A DNA stretch of 64,000 nucleotides, taken from contig CAYVGO010000003.1 of the NCBI GenBank assembly GCA_964450725.1, positions 1 to 64,000 of the forward strand, in the 5' to 3' direction. A model generated the notes under the pieces. It searched no databases, was not told where the DNA came from, and worked only from the letters and a program-made list of their open reading frames with translations. Each line of letters begins with the position of its first letter. The first letter of the stretch is position 1. Origin of the DNA: CAYVGO01 sp964450725 (GTDB taxonomy: Bacteria; Bacteroidota; Bacteroidia; Bacteroidales; UBA932). This document shows positions 17,360 to 26,632 of the stretch, in pieces. The translations under genes and the position numbers were made by a program.

Positions 17360-17441
17360 TAATTTTCGTCGAGATTTATATAATCTTCGTCGAAGATTAT
17401 ATATTTTTCAGCGAAGATTATATAAATCTCGACGAAAATTA
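17360..17441. repeat. 30-bp perfect inverted repeat with internal third copy
   Basis: Arms 17360-17389 and 17412-17441 are perfect reverse complements over 30 bp, separated by 22 nt. The loop itself contains CGAAGATTATATA (17391-17403), identical to the first 13 bases of the right arm (17412-17424). The inner part of the left arm can therefore pair with either copy, giving two mutually exclusive hairpins. Confidence 0.95.
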
Positions 17442-17453
17442 CAAAATACAACA

Positions 17454-17474
17454 GTAGAAAAGAAACTTTTCTAC
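17454..17474. repeat. Hairpin with 9-bp perfect arms
   Basis: GTAGAAAAG (17454-17462) and CTTTTCTAC (17466-17474) flank an AAA loop, 12 bp downstream of the large inverted repeat. Confidence 0.85.
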
Positions 17475-17616
17475 TTCATGTAACAGAAAAATCATCAAGA
17501 GAAAATGAAAATAGAAACAAGAGAAAATGGAGGTAACCCACCGTAAAACTTTATGAAATAACAGTAGAAATATTTTCATCAAACTCTCCATAATTTATAA
17601 TGTCAATTGAAATAAG

Positions 17617-17624
17617 TAACTTTG
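17617..17624 (+). promoter_or_regulatory. Bacteroidota -7 box (TAACTTTG) of the DUF1015 gene
   Basis: TAACTTTG fits TAnnTTTG, with TTTA (17594-17597) near the expected -33 position. The start codon is about 100 nt downstream, so the leader is unusually long. In that leader GGTTTG (17649-17654) can pair with CAAACC (17655-17660), while AACCAA (17657-17662) can instead pair with TTGGTT (17669-17674). Confidence 0.55.
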
Positions 17625-17726
17625 CAATTTATAAATCTATAAAGAGCCGGTTTGCAAACCAATTTAGTTTGGTTATAATCCATTACAATATAATACTCTC
17701 TTTAAAACATAATTCAATATTATTTT

Positions 17727-18959
17727 ATGAATATCAAACCATTTTGCGGTGTACGTCCACCAGTTAATTTAGTAAAAGAAGTAGCCTCACGTCCTTATGA
17801 TGTACTTAATTCTGAAGAGGCGCAAGCAGAAGCCGGTGAAAAGTCATTACTTCACATTACAAAACCGGAAATTGACTTCACTCCCATTATTGACGAACAT
17901 TCTCAAGTTGCCTATGACAAAGCCGTAGAAAATTATAAATTATGGAAACAAAAAGGTTGGTTAAAGCAAGATGAAAAAGAGTGTTACTACATCTATGCAC
18001 AAACCATGAACAACCGTACACAATATGGATTGGTGGCTTGTTGTCATTTTGAGGATTACATGACCGGAAAAATCAAAAAGCATGAACTTACCCGTAAAGA
18101 AAAAGAAGATGACAGAATGGTACATGTACAAATTCAAAGTGCCAATATAGAACCAGTTTTCTTTGCCTATCCACAACATCAAGGAATGGATAATATTGTA
18201 TCAGAAGTTACACGGCAGAAATCTGAATATGATTTTATTGCCGATGATGGTTTCAGACATCAACTTTGGATAATCTCCGATGATAAAATCATTACTCAAA
18301 TCACCTCTATTTTTGAAAATATGCCGGCACTCTATGTTGCTGACGGACATCACAGAACTGCCGCCGCCGCAAGAGTTGCCGAAGAGCGCAAAAAAAACAA
18401 TCCAAACCACAAAGGAGATGAAGAATATTGTTACTTCTTATCTGTTATTTTCCCTGACCATCAATTAAAAATTATGGATTACAACCGTGTCATTAAAGAT
18501 TTGAACGGATTGACAACAGACAAATTCTTGAGTGCAGTCTCTGAGTTTTTCATTGTAGAGTCAAAAGGGAAAGCAATATATTCTCCAAAGCAACTACACA
18601 ATTTTTCCATGTATATTGATGGCAACTGGTATTCTATGACTGCCAAGCAAGGAACATACAACGACAATGACCCCATAGAAGTATTAGATGTAACGATACT
18701 CAGCAATTTAGTCTTAGATAAAATATTAGGCATAAAAGATTTAAGAACCGACAAACGTATTGACTTTGTAGGAGGATTACGAGGCTTAGAAGAATTAAGT
18801 CATCGCGTAGACAGCGGAGAAATGAAAGTGGCTTTTGCTCTCTATCCGGTTTCTATGCAACAATTGATTGACATTGCCGACACCGGGAACATTATGCCTC
18901 CAAAAACTACATGGTTTGAACCGAAACTTCGCAGCGGATTGGTCATCCACGAGTTCTAA
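17727..18959 (+). CDS. DUF1015 family protein
   Basis: The 410-residue protein matches the DUF1015 family, which is conserved but without a firmly known biochemical role. The N-terminus (IKPFCGVRPPVNLVKEVASRPYDVLN), LLHITKPEID and the VADGHHRTAAAARVAEE segment are family signatures. In many Bacteroidales this gene follows serC and serA, so a link to serine or amino-acid metabolism has been suggested by context. Here neither is present. It stands alone after a long leader, with rnhB 25 bp downstream, and the two may be co-transcribed. Confidence 0.88.
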   Translation: MNIKPFCGVRPPVNLVKEVASRPYDVLNSEEAQAEAGEKSLLHITKPEIDFTPIIDEHSQVAYDKAVENYKLWKQKGWLKQDEKECYYIYAQTMNNRTQYGLVACCHFEDYMTGKIKKHELTRKEKEDDRMVHVQIQSANIEPVFFAYPQHQGMDNIVSEVTRQKSEYDFIADDGFRHQLWIISDDKIITQITSIFENMPALYVADGHHRTAAAARVAEERKKNNPNHKGDEEYCYFLSVIFPDHQLKIMDYNRVIKDLNGLTTDKFLSAVSEFFIVESKGKAIYSPKQLHNFSMYIDGNWYSMTAKQGTYNDNDPIEVLDVTILSNLVLDKILGIKDLRTDKRIDFVGGLRGLEELSHRVDSGEMKVAFALYPVSMQQLIDIADTGNIMPPKTTWFEPKLRSGLVIHEF

Positions 18960-18984
18960 ATGATGATAGTTACAGTGAAAAACG

Positions 18985-19566
18985 ATGTTATCTTACTTTG
19001 AAAATGGAAAAGTAGAAGCAGGTTGTGACGAAGCAGGCAGAGGTTGCTTGGCTGGTCCTGTTTTTGCGGCTGCGGTTATCTTACCAATAGACTTCACAGA
19101 TGCTTTATTGAGAGATTCTAAAAAGTTAACCCACAAACAACGTCTTGCCGTACGAAAAAATATAGAACAGCATGCCATTGCTTTTTCCGTAACACAAGTA
19201 TCGAATGAAGAGATAGATAAAATCAATATTTTACAAGCCTCCATTTTAGCCATGCATCGCGCCATAGAAAGATTATCAGTAATTCCGGAAAGTTTATTGA
19301 TTGATGGCAATAAGTTTAACCAATATCATAACATTCCTCACCACTGTATTATCAAAGGCGATGACTTATATGCCTCTATTGCGGCAGCCTCCATTTTGGC
19401 AAAAACATACAGAGATGAGTATATGGAATCATTGTCTGCATCTTATCCTCAATACCAATGGAGTAAAAATAAAGGTTATCCGACCAAAATTCACCGTAAT
19501 GCCATTGCCCTACATGGAACAACACCCTACCACCGTCAAACCTTCAGGTTACTTAATGATGATTGA
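18985..19566 (+). CDS. rnhB: Ribonuclease HII
   Basis: The 193-residue protein is a standard type 2 RNase H. The catalytic acidic set is visible in AGCDEAGRGCLAGPV (Asp-Glu), LLIDGNKF (Asp) and the later KTYRDEYM (Asp). LLRDSKKLT is the conserved substrate-binding stretch. It removes RNA from RNA/DNA hybrids and single ribonucleotides from DNA in the cytoplasm. The ATG at 18985 lies 25 bp after the DUF1015 stop codon. Confidence 0.96.
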   Translation: MLSYFENGKVEAGCDEAGRGCLAGPVFAAAVILPIDFTDALLRDSKKLTHKQRLAVRKNIEQHAIAFSVTQVSNEEIDKINILQASILAMHRAIERLSVIPESLLIDGNKFNQYHNIPHHCIIKGDDLYASIAAASILAKTYRDEYMESLSASYPQYQWSKNKGYPTKIHRNAIALHGTTPYHRQTFRLLNDD

Positions 19567-19598
19567 TGTATTTGTAGGTAATATCAAAATTTATTACT

Positions 19599-19606
19599 TA
19601 ACTTTG
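19599..19606 (+). promoter_or_regulatory. Bacteroidota -7 box (TAACTTTG) of the acyltransferase/ABC unit
   Basis: TAACTTTG lies 55 nt upstream of the GTG at 19662. A TTTG at 19571-19574 is 24 nt upstream, slightly further than the ideal spacing of about 20. Confidence 0.45.
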
Positions 19607-19661
19607 TTCACGTTTAGTAAAACATACTTGACGATTAAGAATCACGCTAAAGATTAAATCT

Positions 19662-20537
19662 GTGTTTACTTTTTTATTGAAAATTGCTGCGGGTATGCCC
19701 ATGTGGATGATGAAAGGATTATCAGACATCATGTTTTTGTTAATCTATTATGTCGTTAAATACCGAAGAACCATCACTCAAAGCAATCTGAAAAGATGTT
19801 TCCCTACTTACAGCGAAAAAGAAATACGGGTGATTGAGAAAAAGTTTTACAGACACTTTTGTGATATGTTATTATGGACACTTAAGTTAGCCTTAGGTTC
19901 TCCTAAAACACTTTACAAACATGTGAACTACATCAATAAAGAATATCCTGACAGCATTGCAAAAAAAGGTAAAAGTATTATCCTTTTTGCCTCTCACTTT
20001 GGTTGTTGGGAAAACACTTCACTCTATCAACCTTATACCGTACTCCAATGCATGGGTGCTTACCAGCCTTTAACCAATCATTTCTTTGACCGATTGATGA
20101 TAAAATCACGTACCCGATTCGGAGCAAAAGTAGCACCACTACAGCAAATCTTCAGATTATTGGTAAAAACACAACAAGAAGGTCGTCAACCTTTAGCCAT
20201 GTTTGTTGCAGACCAATCTCCGGCCATACACTGGATTAAAGAAGATTCTTGGATAACTTTTTTTGGACAACCAACCGCCGCTATTACATCTATAGAGAGC
20301 ATTGCAAAAAAAATAGATAATAGTGTTGTTGTTTTTTTTAAAACATATTCGCCAAAGCGTTTTTACTACAACATAGAATTTGTTGAAATTACCGATAATC
20401 CCCAAGAAAAAGAACATGGATGGATTACCCAAACATGTTTTGAGCATCTTGAAGAAATGATACGAGAACAACCTCAACTATGGCTTTGGAGTTACAGAAG
20501 ATGGAAATATAATTACTTGTATCAACCCAAACAATAA
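19662..20537 (+). CDS. Lysophospholipid/lipid A acyltransferase (LpxL/HtrB family)
   Basis: The 291-residue protein belongs to the bacterial lipid A biosynthesis acyltransferase family. An N-terminal hydrophobic anchor (MMKGLSDIMFLLIYYVV) precedes RRTITQSNLKRCFPTYSEKE. The catalytic HX4E motif is HFGCWE, within FASHFGCWENTS. Later conserved segments are MFVADQSPA, WITFFGQPTAAITSIESIA and WLWSYRRWK. It should add a secondary acyl chain to lipid A at the inner membrane. The GTG start at 19662 is used because no suitable ATG lies upstream of the anchor. An ABC ATPase gene begins 22 bp after it. Substrate could also be an aminolipid. Confidence 0.88.
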   Translation: MFTFLLKIAAGMPMWMMKGLSDIMFLLIYYVVKYRRTITQSNLKRCFPTYSEKEIRVIEKKFYRHFCDMLLWTLKLALGSPKTLYKHVNYINKEYPDSIAKKGKSIILFASHFGCWENTSLYQPYTVLQCMGAYQPLTNHFFDRLMIKSRTRFGAKVAPLQQIFRLLVKTQQEGRQPLAMFVADQSPAIHWIKEDSWITFFGQPTAAITSIESIAKKIDNSVVVFFKTYSPKRFYYNIEFVEITDNPQEKEHGWITQTCFEHLEEMIREQPQLWLWSYRRWKYNYLYQPKQ

Positions 20538-20559
20538 AATACTCTTTTATATTATATCT

Positions 20560-21474
20560 ATGAATTATTGCTTAGAAATCCGTAACATTTCAAAATCCTA
20601 TGAAAATCATGTTGCATTAGATAATGTTTCTTTTGCTGTAGAAAATGGAAGTGTTTACGGATTATTAGGTCCTAACGGAGCAGGAAAAAGTACATTAATC
20701 CGAATTATCAGTCAGATTATTGTTGCAGATAAAGGAGAAATTCTTTTTCATGGAAAACCAATGACTCAAGAAGATGTATTTAATATCGGATATCTACCCG
20801 AAGAAAGAGGATTATACAAAAAAATGACTGTTTTTGACCAGTTATTCTATTTTGCTCAATTACGCGGAATATCTAAAAATTCTGCAAAAAAGATTATTGG
20901 AGAGCAACTTGAAAAATTTAATCTGACAAAATGGTGGGACAAAAAGATTGAGGTTCTTAGTAAGGGAATGGCACAAAAAGTACAATTTATTGCTACGACA
21001 CTACATTCTCCGTCATTATTAATTTTAGATGAACCTTTCAGCGGGTTTGATCCGGTAAATGCGAACTTGTTGAAAGAGGAAATCTTACGACTAAAATCTC
21101 AAGGAGTAACCATCATGCTTTCAACTCACAATATGGCTTCTGTAGAAGAAATCTGCAACGACATTTCCTTAATCCATCGGTCGAAAAATATTTTAAATGG
21201 CAATGTCAGAAACGTAAGACAACAATATGCACGAAATTTATATGAAGTCAAATGCGTTGGAGACATTGATGTGATAAAAAATAAAACCGAATTATCAATA
21301 CAAGCTATTCATTCTGAGGAGAACTTTCACACGTTACAATTACAAATTACGGTTCCTAACTTCTCCATTACAGAACTTTTGACATTACTCAATGAACATG
21401 TGAGCATTGAAAGTTTCCAAAAAATAGTGCCGGGTATGAATGATATTTTCTTAGAATTAGTTCAAAAAAATTAA
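20560..21474 (+). CDS. ABC transporter ATP-binding protein, NatA-like
   Basis: The 304-residue protein has an ABC domain with Walker A GPNGAGKST near residue 37, signature LSKGMAQKV and Walker B LLILDEPF, followed by STHNM. After about residue 215 comes a C-terminal extension of the DUF4162 type, as in NatA-like ATPases that work with ABC-2 permeases. Such genes are normally followed by the permease gene. Here the next gene is a SusC 286 bp away, beyond a terminator, so the partner must be encoded elsewhere or has been lost. It is probably co-transcribed with the acyltransferase upstream. Confidence 0.9.
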   Translation: MNYCLEIRNISKSYENHVALDNVSFAVENGSVYGLLGPNGAGKSTLIRIISQIIVADKGEILFHGKPMTQEDVFNIGYLPEERGLYKKMTVFDQLFYFAQLRGISKNSAKKIIGEQLEKFNLTKWWDKKIEVLSKGMAQKVQFIATTLHSPSLLILDEPFSGFDPVNANLLKEEILRLKSQGVTIMLSTHNMASVEEICNDISLIHRSKNILNGNVRNVRQQYARNLYEVKCVGDIDVIKNKTELSIQAIHSEENFHTLQLQITVPNFSITELLTLLNEHVSIESFQKIVPGMNDIFLELVQKN

Positions 21475-21626
21475 TCATAGACTCTCTCCACATTGTTTTG
21501 AATTCACTTAAATTACGACCGTAAACTACCGGACTTTCTCGTCATTAAACGTTTTTTAACGCGTGCGAGAAAAGTTATACAACTTATTGCCTTTCAAAAC
21601 ACTAAAGAGAGAAATTGACTTTCTTC

Positions 21627-21663
21627 AAACGTTAAAATTACGATTTTAACGTTTTTTTTTTTT
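21627..21663 (+). terminator. Intrinsic terminator after the ABC ATPase gene
   Basis: A perfect 12-bp stem (AAACGTTAAAAT at 21627-21638, loop TACG, complement at 21643-21654) runs into a stretch of 12 T that ends at 21663. This is the clearest intrinsic terminator in the window. It sits between the ABC ATPase and the second SusC gene. Confidence 0.85.
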
Positions 21664-21691
21664 GAAACGATGAAAGTTTAGTATCGTTAGC

Positions 21692-21699
21692 TATCTTTG
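21692..21699 (+). promoter_or_regulatory. Bacteroidota -7 box (TATCTTTG) of the second SusC/SusD pair
   Basis: TATCTTTG fits TAnnTTTG, 61 nt upstream of the ATG at 21761 and directly downstream of the terminator. No -33 TTTG at a normal distance was found. Confidence 0.55.
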
Positions 21700-21760
21700 C
21701 CGCAGTTTTGAAGGGGATACATCTATTCCTATTTTGTTTTACTTTAAATTTTTCTTTTTT

Positions 21761-24682
21761 ATGAACCATGAAAAGTTTCAGATTAAAAGGGTTATTCTAA
21801 CCTTTCTCACGTTTGTATTGTGTATCAGTACAACTTTAGCCGAAATCTCCGGTACTGTTAAAGATAGTGCCGGAGAACCATTAGTAGGAGTCTCCGTTAT
21901 CCAAAAGGGAACTACTCGCGGAGTGGTAACAGATGTTAACGGTCTTTTTCATATCAATGTTGACGAAGGCGTAACATTAAAATTCTCATCAATAGGATAT
22001 AATGATGAGGAATTGATTGCAAGTTCTAATATGGTTGTTGTTATGCAGGAAGGAGCGGAGTTAATTGACGATGTTGTGGTTGTAGGTTATAGTATTCAAT
22101 CTAAAAATGCGATTACAGGATCTGTTTCGACTTTAAATTCGGAAAAACTGATAGACGTATCTACAGCAAACGTATCCACAATGTTACAAGGTAAAATTTC
22201 CGGAGTTCAAGTACAACAGCCTTCCGGAAAACCTGGTGAAACTGCAAAAATTACTATTCGCGGTAAAAGCACAATATCTTCATCTACTGCTCCACTTTGG
22301 GTGGTTGATGGTGTCATTTATAATGATGATCCTCGCTTGTCTCCACAAGAGATAGAAACGTTAACCGTACTAAAGGATGCTTCCGCTACTGCCCTTTACG
22401 GTTCTCGAGGTTCAAATGGAGTTATTGTAGTTACTACAAAAAAGGGTAAAGCCGGTTCAAATACGTTTAATGTCAATGTGAACTCGGGTGTAAATGTTCT
22501 TAGTCTTGGAAATCTTGACTTAATGAATGCCCGACAATTATACGACTATCAAAAACCTGTCAACGGTTTAAGTTGGTTTTCCGAGAATCTTTTAACCCAT
22601 GATACAGACTGGTTTAAATTGATTACCAAACCCGCACCGTATGTGAATGCCAATGTTGCCTACACGGGAGGACGTGATAAAATCAGCTCTTACTTTTTGG
22701 GAGATTATTATTACGAAGATGCTGCCATTAAAAACATGAGTTACAGTAGGTTTACCTTACGCTCTAATAACGACTACAGAATTACAGATAATTTTAGTTT
22801 ATTCAGTAAAATTCAAGGACAATATGTTGAATATGTTGACCAAACCTCTTCTCTATATGATACATATCTTTATCTGCCTTGGGATTATCCATACAACGCT
22901 GATAAATCTGTAAGAACCGGAAAAGAGGACAATTGGTATGGACGCGACAAGTCAAACTTCTTAGAATCAAGAGACAAAAACTTTACAAAATATCAAAACA
23001 TTTTCATGCAGGCAACAGCTGGTTTAAAGTGGGACATCACTTCTTGGTTGTCTTTTGAATCTAACAACAACGTGAACTATAAAATAGCACGTGATGAAAC
23101 TTATACCGACCCCAATACAATTGGTGGAAAAGCAACTAACGGAAAAATCAATAATCACTGGTCTTGGACAAGTAATTATTTTTTAAACCAAATGTTACGC
23201 TTCAACAAAATGATTGACAAACATTCTATCAGTGCATTGGCGGCTTATGAATATACTCGTCGGTTTAATCAGAATACCTCTACAACTGCCAAAGGAATTA
23301 CGGCAGGAAAAGAAGTAATTACCGGAACTACAGGGATGGATGCCATGAGTGGAGATAAATCGGCATTTAATATCCAATCTTTTCTTGCAAATGCCAACTA
23401 CAGTTATGACAACAGATATATGTTTCAAGCCTCATTCCGTAGAGACGGCTCATCGAAATTCGGTAAAAATAATCAATACGGTAACTTTTACACCGTGTCC
23501 GGAGGTTGGAATATTGCCAATGAAGAGTTTTTTAATGCCGGCAAGAAAATTATGGATCAGTTTAAGTTACGTGTAAGTTGGGGAGTTGTAGGAAATACAC
23601 CCGATGATTATTACGGACATTTATCGCTCTACACTTTAGGGCAGTATAACCAATTACCGGCAAACTTTCCGAGTCAATTGGGTAATCCTGACTTAACTTG
23701 GGAAAAGAATCAGACCTTAGATATTGGTATTGATTTTTCATTTATCCAGAGAATCAGAGGTTCTTTTGATTTCTATAACAAATATACTTCAGACCTTTTG
23801 TACAAAGTGCAACTTTCTACACTTACCGGTTACTCTTACCAATGGCAAAATATTGGAGCAATCACCAATCTTGGCTTTGAAGTTAACTTGAATGCTGATA
23901 TCATCTCTACCAAAGAATGGTTATGGAATGTCGATTTCAATATTGGTGTCAACAGAAATAAAATTAATGAATTATATGAGGGTAAGCCTCAGATTTCCGG
24001 TATTCGTCGTTTTTCAGAAGGTCGTGATATGGATGATCTTTATATGGCAGAATGGGCTGGGGTTAATTCAGAAACGGGAGCACCGCAATGGTACACCAAC
24101 AATAGCAATGGCGAACGAATTATTACCGAAATATATTCTGAGGCAGAAGCTAATAAAGCATATATCGGCTCGGCGGCTCCAAAGTTCATCGGAGGTTTTG
24201 GAACCACTTTACAATGGAAAGGCATTACGCTTAACGCCAATTTCAATTACAGTTACGGCAATAAACTATATAGTCAAAATCGAGAAGTTTTAGATTCTGA
24301 CGGAGCATATCTTGATTACAATTCGATGAATCTTGCCAAAGGCTGGAATCGTTGGGAAAAGCCGGGAGATATTGCAACACACCCAAAACCGATTGCCGGT
24401 GGTAACGCAAACTCAAACAAAGTATCAAGCCGTTATGTTGAAGATGCAAGTTACCTGACGTTACGTTCTTTATCATTATCTTACACATTTCCGGAAATCA
24501 TTTTATCCAAAATACGCCTGAAAAATTTGACTTTTTCTTTCAGTGCCGAAAATCTCTTTACTGCAACCAAATATTCTTTGATTTCACCCGATGTAGCCTC
24601 TTTCAGTAACGATGGCCTTGCAGCTTGGGGACAGTACCCGATTACCCGTAAGTTTATCTTCGGACTAAATGTAGCATTTTAA
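21761..24682 (+). CDS. SusC/RagA-like TonB-dependent transporter
   Basis: From the ATG at 21761 (MNHEKFQIKRVILTF, signal peptide ending TLAE) the protein has 973 residues. The nine codons upstream in the same frame begin with TTG and are not needed. A carboxypeptidase-regulatory-like domain (ISGTVKDSAGEPLVGVSV) is followed by DDVVVVGYS, the plug (MLQGKISGVQV, ITIRGKST, TALYGSRGSNGVIVVTTKKGK) and a barrel ending KFIFGLNVAF. It forms a pair with the SusD gene 26 bp downstream. No glycoside hydrolase, sulfatase, peptidase or sigma factor lies in the same unit, so the substrate is unknown. Confidence 0.94.
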   Translation: MNHEKFQIKRVILTFLTFVLCISTTLAEISGTVKDSAGEPLVGVSVIQKGTTRGVVTDVNGLFHINVDEGVTLKFSSIGYNDEELIASSNMVVVMQEGAELIDDVVVVGYSIQSKNAITGSVSTLNSEKLIDVSTANVSTMLQGKISGVQVQQPSGKPGETAKITIRGKSTISSSTAPLWVVDGVIYNDDPRLSPQEIETLTVLKDASATALYGSRGSNGVIVVTTKKGKAGSNTFNVNVNSGVNVLSLGNLDLMNARQLYDYQKPVNGLSWFSENLLTHDTDWFKLITKPAPYVNANVAYTGGRDKISSYFLGDYYYEDAAIKNMSYSRFTLRSNNDYRITDNFSLFSKIQGQYVEYVDQTSSLYDTYLYLPWDYPYNADKSVRTGKEDNWYGRDKSNFLESRDKNFTKYQNIFMQATAGLKWDITSWLSFESNNNVNYKIARDETYTDPNTIGGKATNGKINNHWSWTSNYFLNQMLRFNKMIDKHSISALAAYEYTRRFNQNTSTTAKGITAGKEVITGTTGMDAMSGDKSAFNIQSFLANANYSYDNRYMFQASFRRDGSSKFGKNNQYGNFYTVSGGWNIANEEFFNAGKKIMDQFKLRVSWGVVGNTPDDYYGHLSLYTLGQYNQLPANFPSQLGNPDLTWEKNQTLDIGIDFSFIQRIRGSFDFYNKYTSDLLYKVQLSTLTGYSYQWQNIGAITNLGFEVNLNADIISTKEWLWNVDFNIGVNRNKINELYEGKPQISGIRRFSEGRDMDDLYMAEWAGVNSETGAPQWYTNNSNGERIITEIYSEAEANKAYIGSAAPKFIGGFGTTLQWKGITLNANFNYSYGNKLYSQNREVLDSDGAYLDYNSMNLAKGWNRWEKPGDIATHPKPIAGGNANSNKVSSRYVEDASYLTLRSLSLSYTFPEIILSKIRLKNLTFSFSAENLFTATKYSLISPDVASFSNDGLAAWGQYPITRKFIFGLNVAF

Positions 24683-24708
24683 TTTACAAACTAACTAAAG
24701 CAAAATAT

Positions 24709-26466
24709 ATGAAAAAATATTCATTTAAAATTATAGCAATTTACACATTGTTATTGACTGTATTGTCGTGTAACATTGATGAAGCTCCATATTCTTCAGT
24801 AACAGATAGTGAGTTAGAAACTAATGTAGATGCCGTCAATGCAGTAACTTTGGGAAGTTATTCAGAATTAAAATCTGAATCTTTTATCAAAGGGTATCAT
24901 TACATCGGAGAATATACTAGCGATAATCTTGCTCTGAGCGGAACAACCACCGACAACTTGTTTTTCATCTATAACTTTCAAAGATTGGCGACTAACTCAC
25001 ACCTTGCCAACCAATGGGGTACTTTCAATAAAATTATTATTAACTGTAATAATGTATTGAGATTGTCTAAAGAAGGAGTGTCTAAAGAACTTGACCATGT
25101 TATCGGGGAAAACTATTTCCTTCGGAGTTGGATCTTCTATCAGTTGGCTATAACTTATGGTAAAGCATACCACATTGCCACTGCAGAAGACCTTGGAGTA
25201 CCGGTAAAATTAACCACCGATATTAATGAATTTCCCGATCGTATGCCTGTAAAAAAAATGTTTGAAGAGGTGATTGTTCCGGGACTGATAAAAGCAGAAT
25301 CACTAATGCAAAGTTCCGGCATAGAAAAAGAGGCTATTTTTGGTAATGTGTGGGCTGCAAAAGCCTTATTGAGCCGAGTATATCTTACAATGCACAAATA
25401 TCAAGAAGCCTACAATTATGCAAATGATGTTATTCAAAATTCGGGTAAAAAACTTTTAACTTCGGCGGAATATCCGACAATGAATGAATTAGTTCCTGAA
25501 CGTAATCCTGAAGCAATTTTTGCCATCCGTAGAGTGAAAGATATTGACATTAAAGATAACGGATGGTATGACATAGGTTCTCTTTATGCAGAAATTGATG
25601 GTGCCGGTTGGGGCGAAATGTATGCTTCTGAACCCCTTCGGAATTTACTTGCAAAATACTCCGAAGATGTACGCGCTACATTTATTAAGCCTGTCATTGA
25701 AGATGAAAATAAATATGAATTGGAATGGATAGACAAAAATTATCTCACCGATGACTCCGGCACTCTGGATATCTTAAGTCGTAATTATTTCAGGTTTATT
25801 GATATTACCAAAAACAGCGATGGCACTTATCAAATTGAAGAGGAGACCAAAATCAACCACAATGTATTAGATTTTACAGCCGGAGCAATTACGGTAGTTG
25901 ATGGAAAGTGTACATTTTCTGTTCGTCAAAAAAGAAAAAAGGCTAACGGTGAAATGATTTACAGTGAATGGAAAACCGTTACGGCTAAAGTACAGCAAAA
26001 AATGGCAAGACGTAATGATTACCCTAAATATTACATGACCAAATGCTCGTATCAAGAAAAACAAACCCACTTGTGGTCTCCTGTTATTCTTCGGTTATCT
26101 GAAATGTATTTGAATCGGGCAGAAGCCGTTGTTGCCGGAACATTATCCGGTGATGCAATTGGTGATATTAATAAAATCAGAAGCAATAGGGATGTAGCCG
26201 ATTATAACCCCTCTATTGATGGAACTGATATGTTAACTGTTGTACTTGACGAGCGTCACCGAGAACTTTATTTGGAAGCACATCGCTTTTTCGATTTAAT
26301 GCGTAATAATCAAACCTTAGACAGAACGTATCCCGGAGGACATGACAGAGGTGCACCGACTGTAGTAATTCAGTATGTTAAAAATACAGACAAACAGGCT
26401 ATACAGTTATTACCTCAACGAGAAATTGATGCTTATCCCAAACCATTACCACAAAATCCAATATAG
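24709..26466 (+). CDS. SusD/RagB-like outer membrane lipoprotein
   Basis: The 585-residue product has a lipoprotein signal (lipobox VLSC near residue 21) and the SusD fold. Helical repeats include VIGENYFLRSWIFYQLAITYG and AAKALLSRVYLTMHKYQEAYNYAND. The conserved end is LRLSEMYLNRAEAVV, INKIRSNRDV, LDERHRELYLEAHRFFDLMRN and LLPQREIDAYPKPLPQNPI. It is paired with the SusC gene 26 bp upstream and is followed by a terminator. At 585 residues it is longer than the starch SusD here. A central insertion (about residues 340-430) should lie at the ligand face, but its ligand is not evident. Confidence 0.94.
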   Translation: MKKYSFKIIAIYTLLLTVLSCNIDEAPYSSVTDSELETNVDAVNAVTLGSYSELKSESFIKGYHYIGEYTSDNLALSGTTTDNLFFIYNFQRLATNSHLANQWGTFNKIIINCNNVLRLSKEGVSKELDHVIGENYFLRSWIFYQLAITYGKAYHIATAEDLGVPVKLTTDINEFPDRMPVKKMFEEVIVPGLIKAESLMQSSGIEKEAIFGNVWAAKALLSRVYLTMHKYQEAYNYANDVIQNSGKKLLTSAEYPTMNELVPERNPEAIFAIRRVKDIDIKDNGWYDIGSLYAEIDGAGWGEMYASEPLRNLLAKYSEDVRATFIKPVIEDENKYELEWIDKNYLTDDSGTLDILSRNYFRFIDITKNSDGTYQIEEETKINHNVLDFTAGAITVVDGKCTFSVRQKRKKANGEMIYSEWKTVTAKVQQKMARRNDYPKYYMTKCSYQEKQTHLWSPVILRLSEMYLNRAEAVVAGTLSGDAIGDINKIRSNRDVADYNPSIDGTDMLTVVLDERHRELYLEAHRFFDLMRNNQTLDRTYPGGHDRGAPTVVIQYVKNTDKQAIQLLPQREIDAYPKPLPQNPI

Positions 26467-26502
26467 CGAATAATCTATCTAAAGATTGAGATTGTTATCC
26501 CC

Positions 26503-26535
26503 AACGGCTGCTGAAAATATTTTGGCAGCCGTTTT
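26503..26535 (+). terminator. Intrinsic terminator after the second SusD gene
   Basis: AACGGCTGC (26503-26511) and GCAGCCGTT (26525-26533) form a GC-rich 9-bp stem with a 13-nt loop, followed by TTCGTT. It begins 36 nt after the stop codon. Confidence 0.75.
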
Positions 26536-26632
26536 CGTTATTATGTACCATAATTGAATTAGTCATTTTGAAGATATAACTGTACAATACTTGGAAAAAG
26601 GAACTTTACACTACCCAAATACCCCTGTAATA

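Larger units (their letters stand above)
17036..17726. other. 691-bp gene-free region rich in palindromes
   Basis: No credible gene is seen. From left to right it holds the terminator-like hairpin at 17069-17112, a small palindrome (8-bp arms TACCAACA/TGTTGGTA, 17183-17200), a 30-bp perfect inverted repeat (17360-17441), a 9-bp-arm hairpin (17454-17474) and a promoter -7 box (17617-17624) with a structured leader for the DUF1015 gene. The stretch is AT-rich, with repeated TTTTCAT and GAAAAT words. Confidence 0.8.

Noticed and set aside
17360..17441. Insertion sequence end or MITE
   Set aside because: No transposase gene and no flanking target duplication visible. Kept only as an inverted repeat worth checking.
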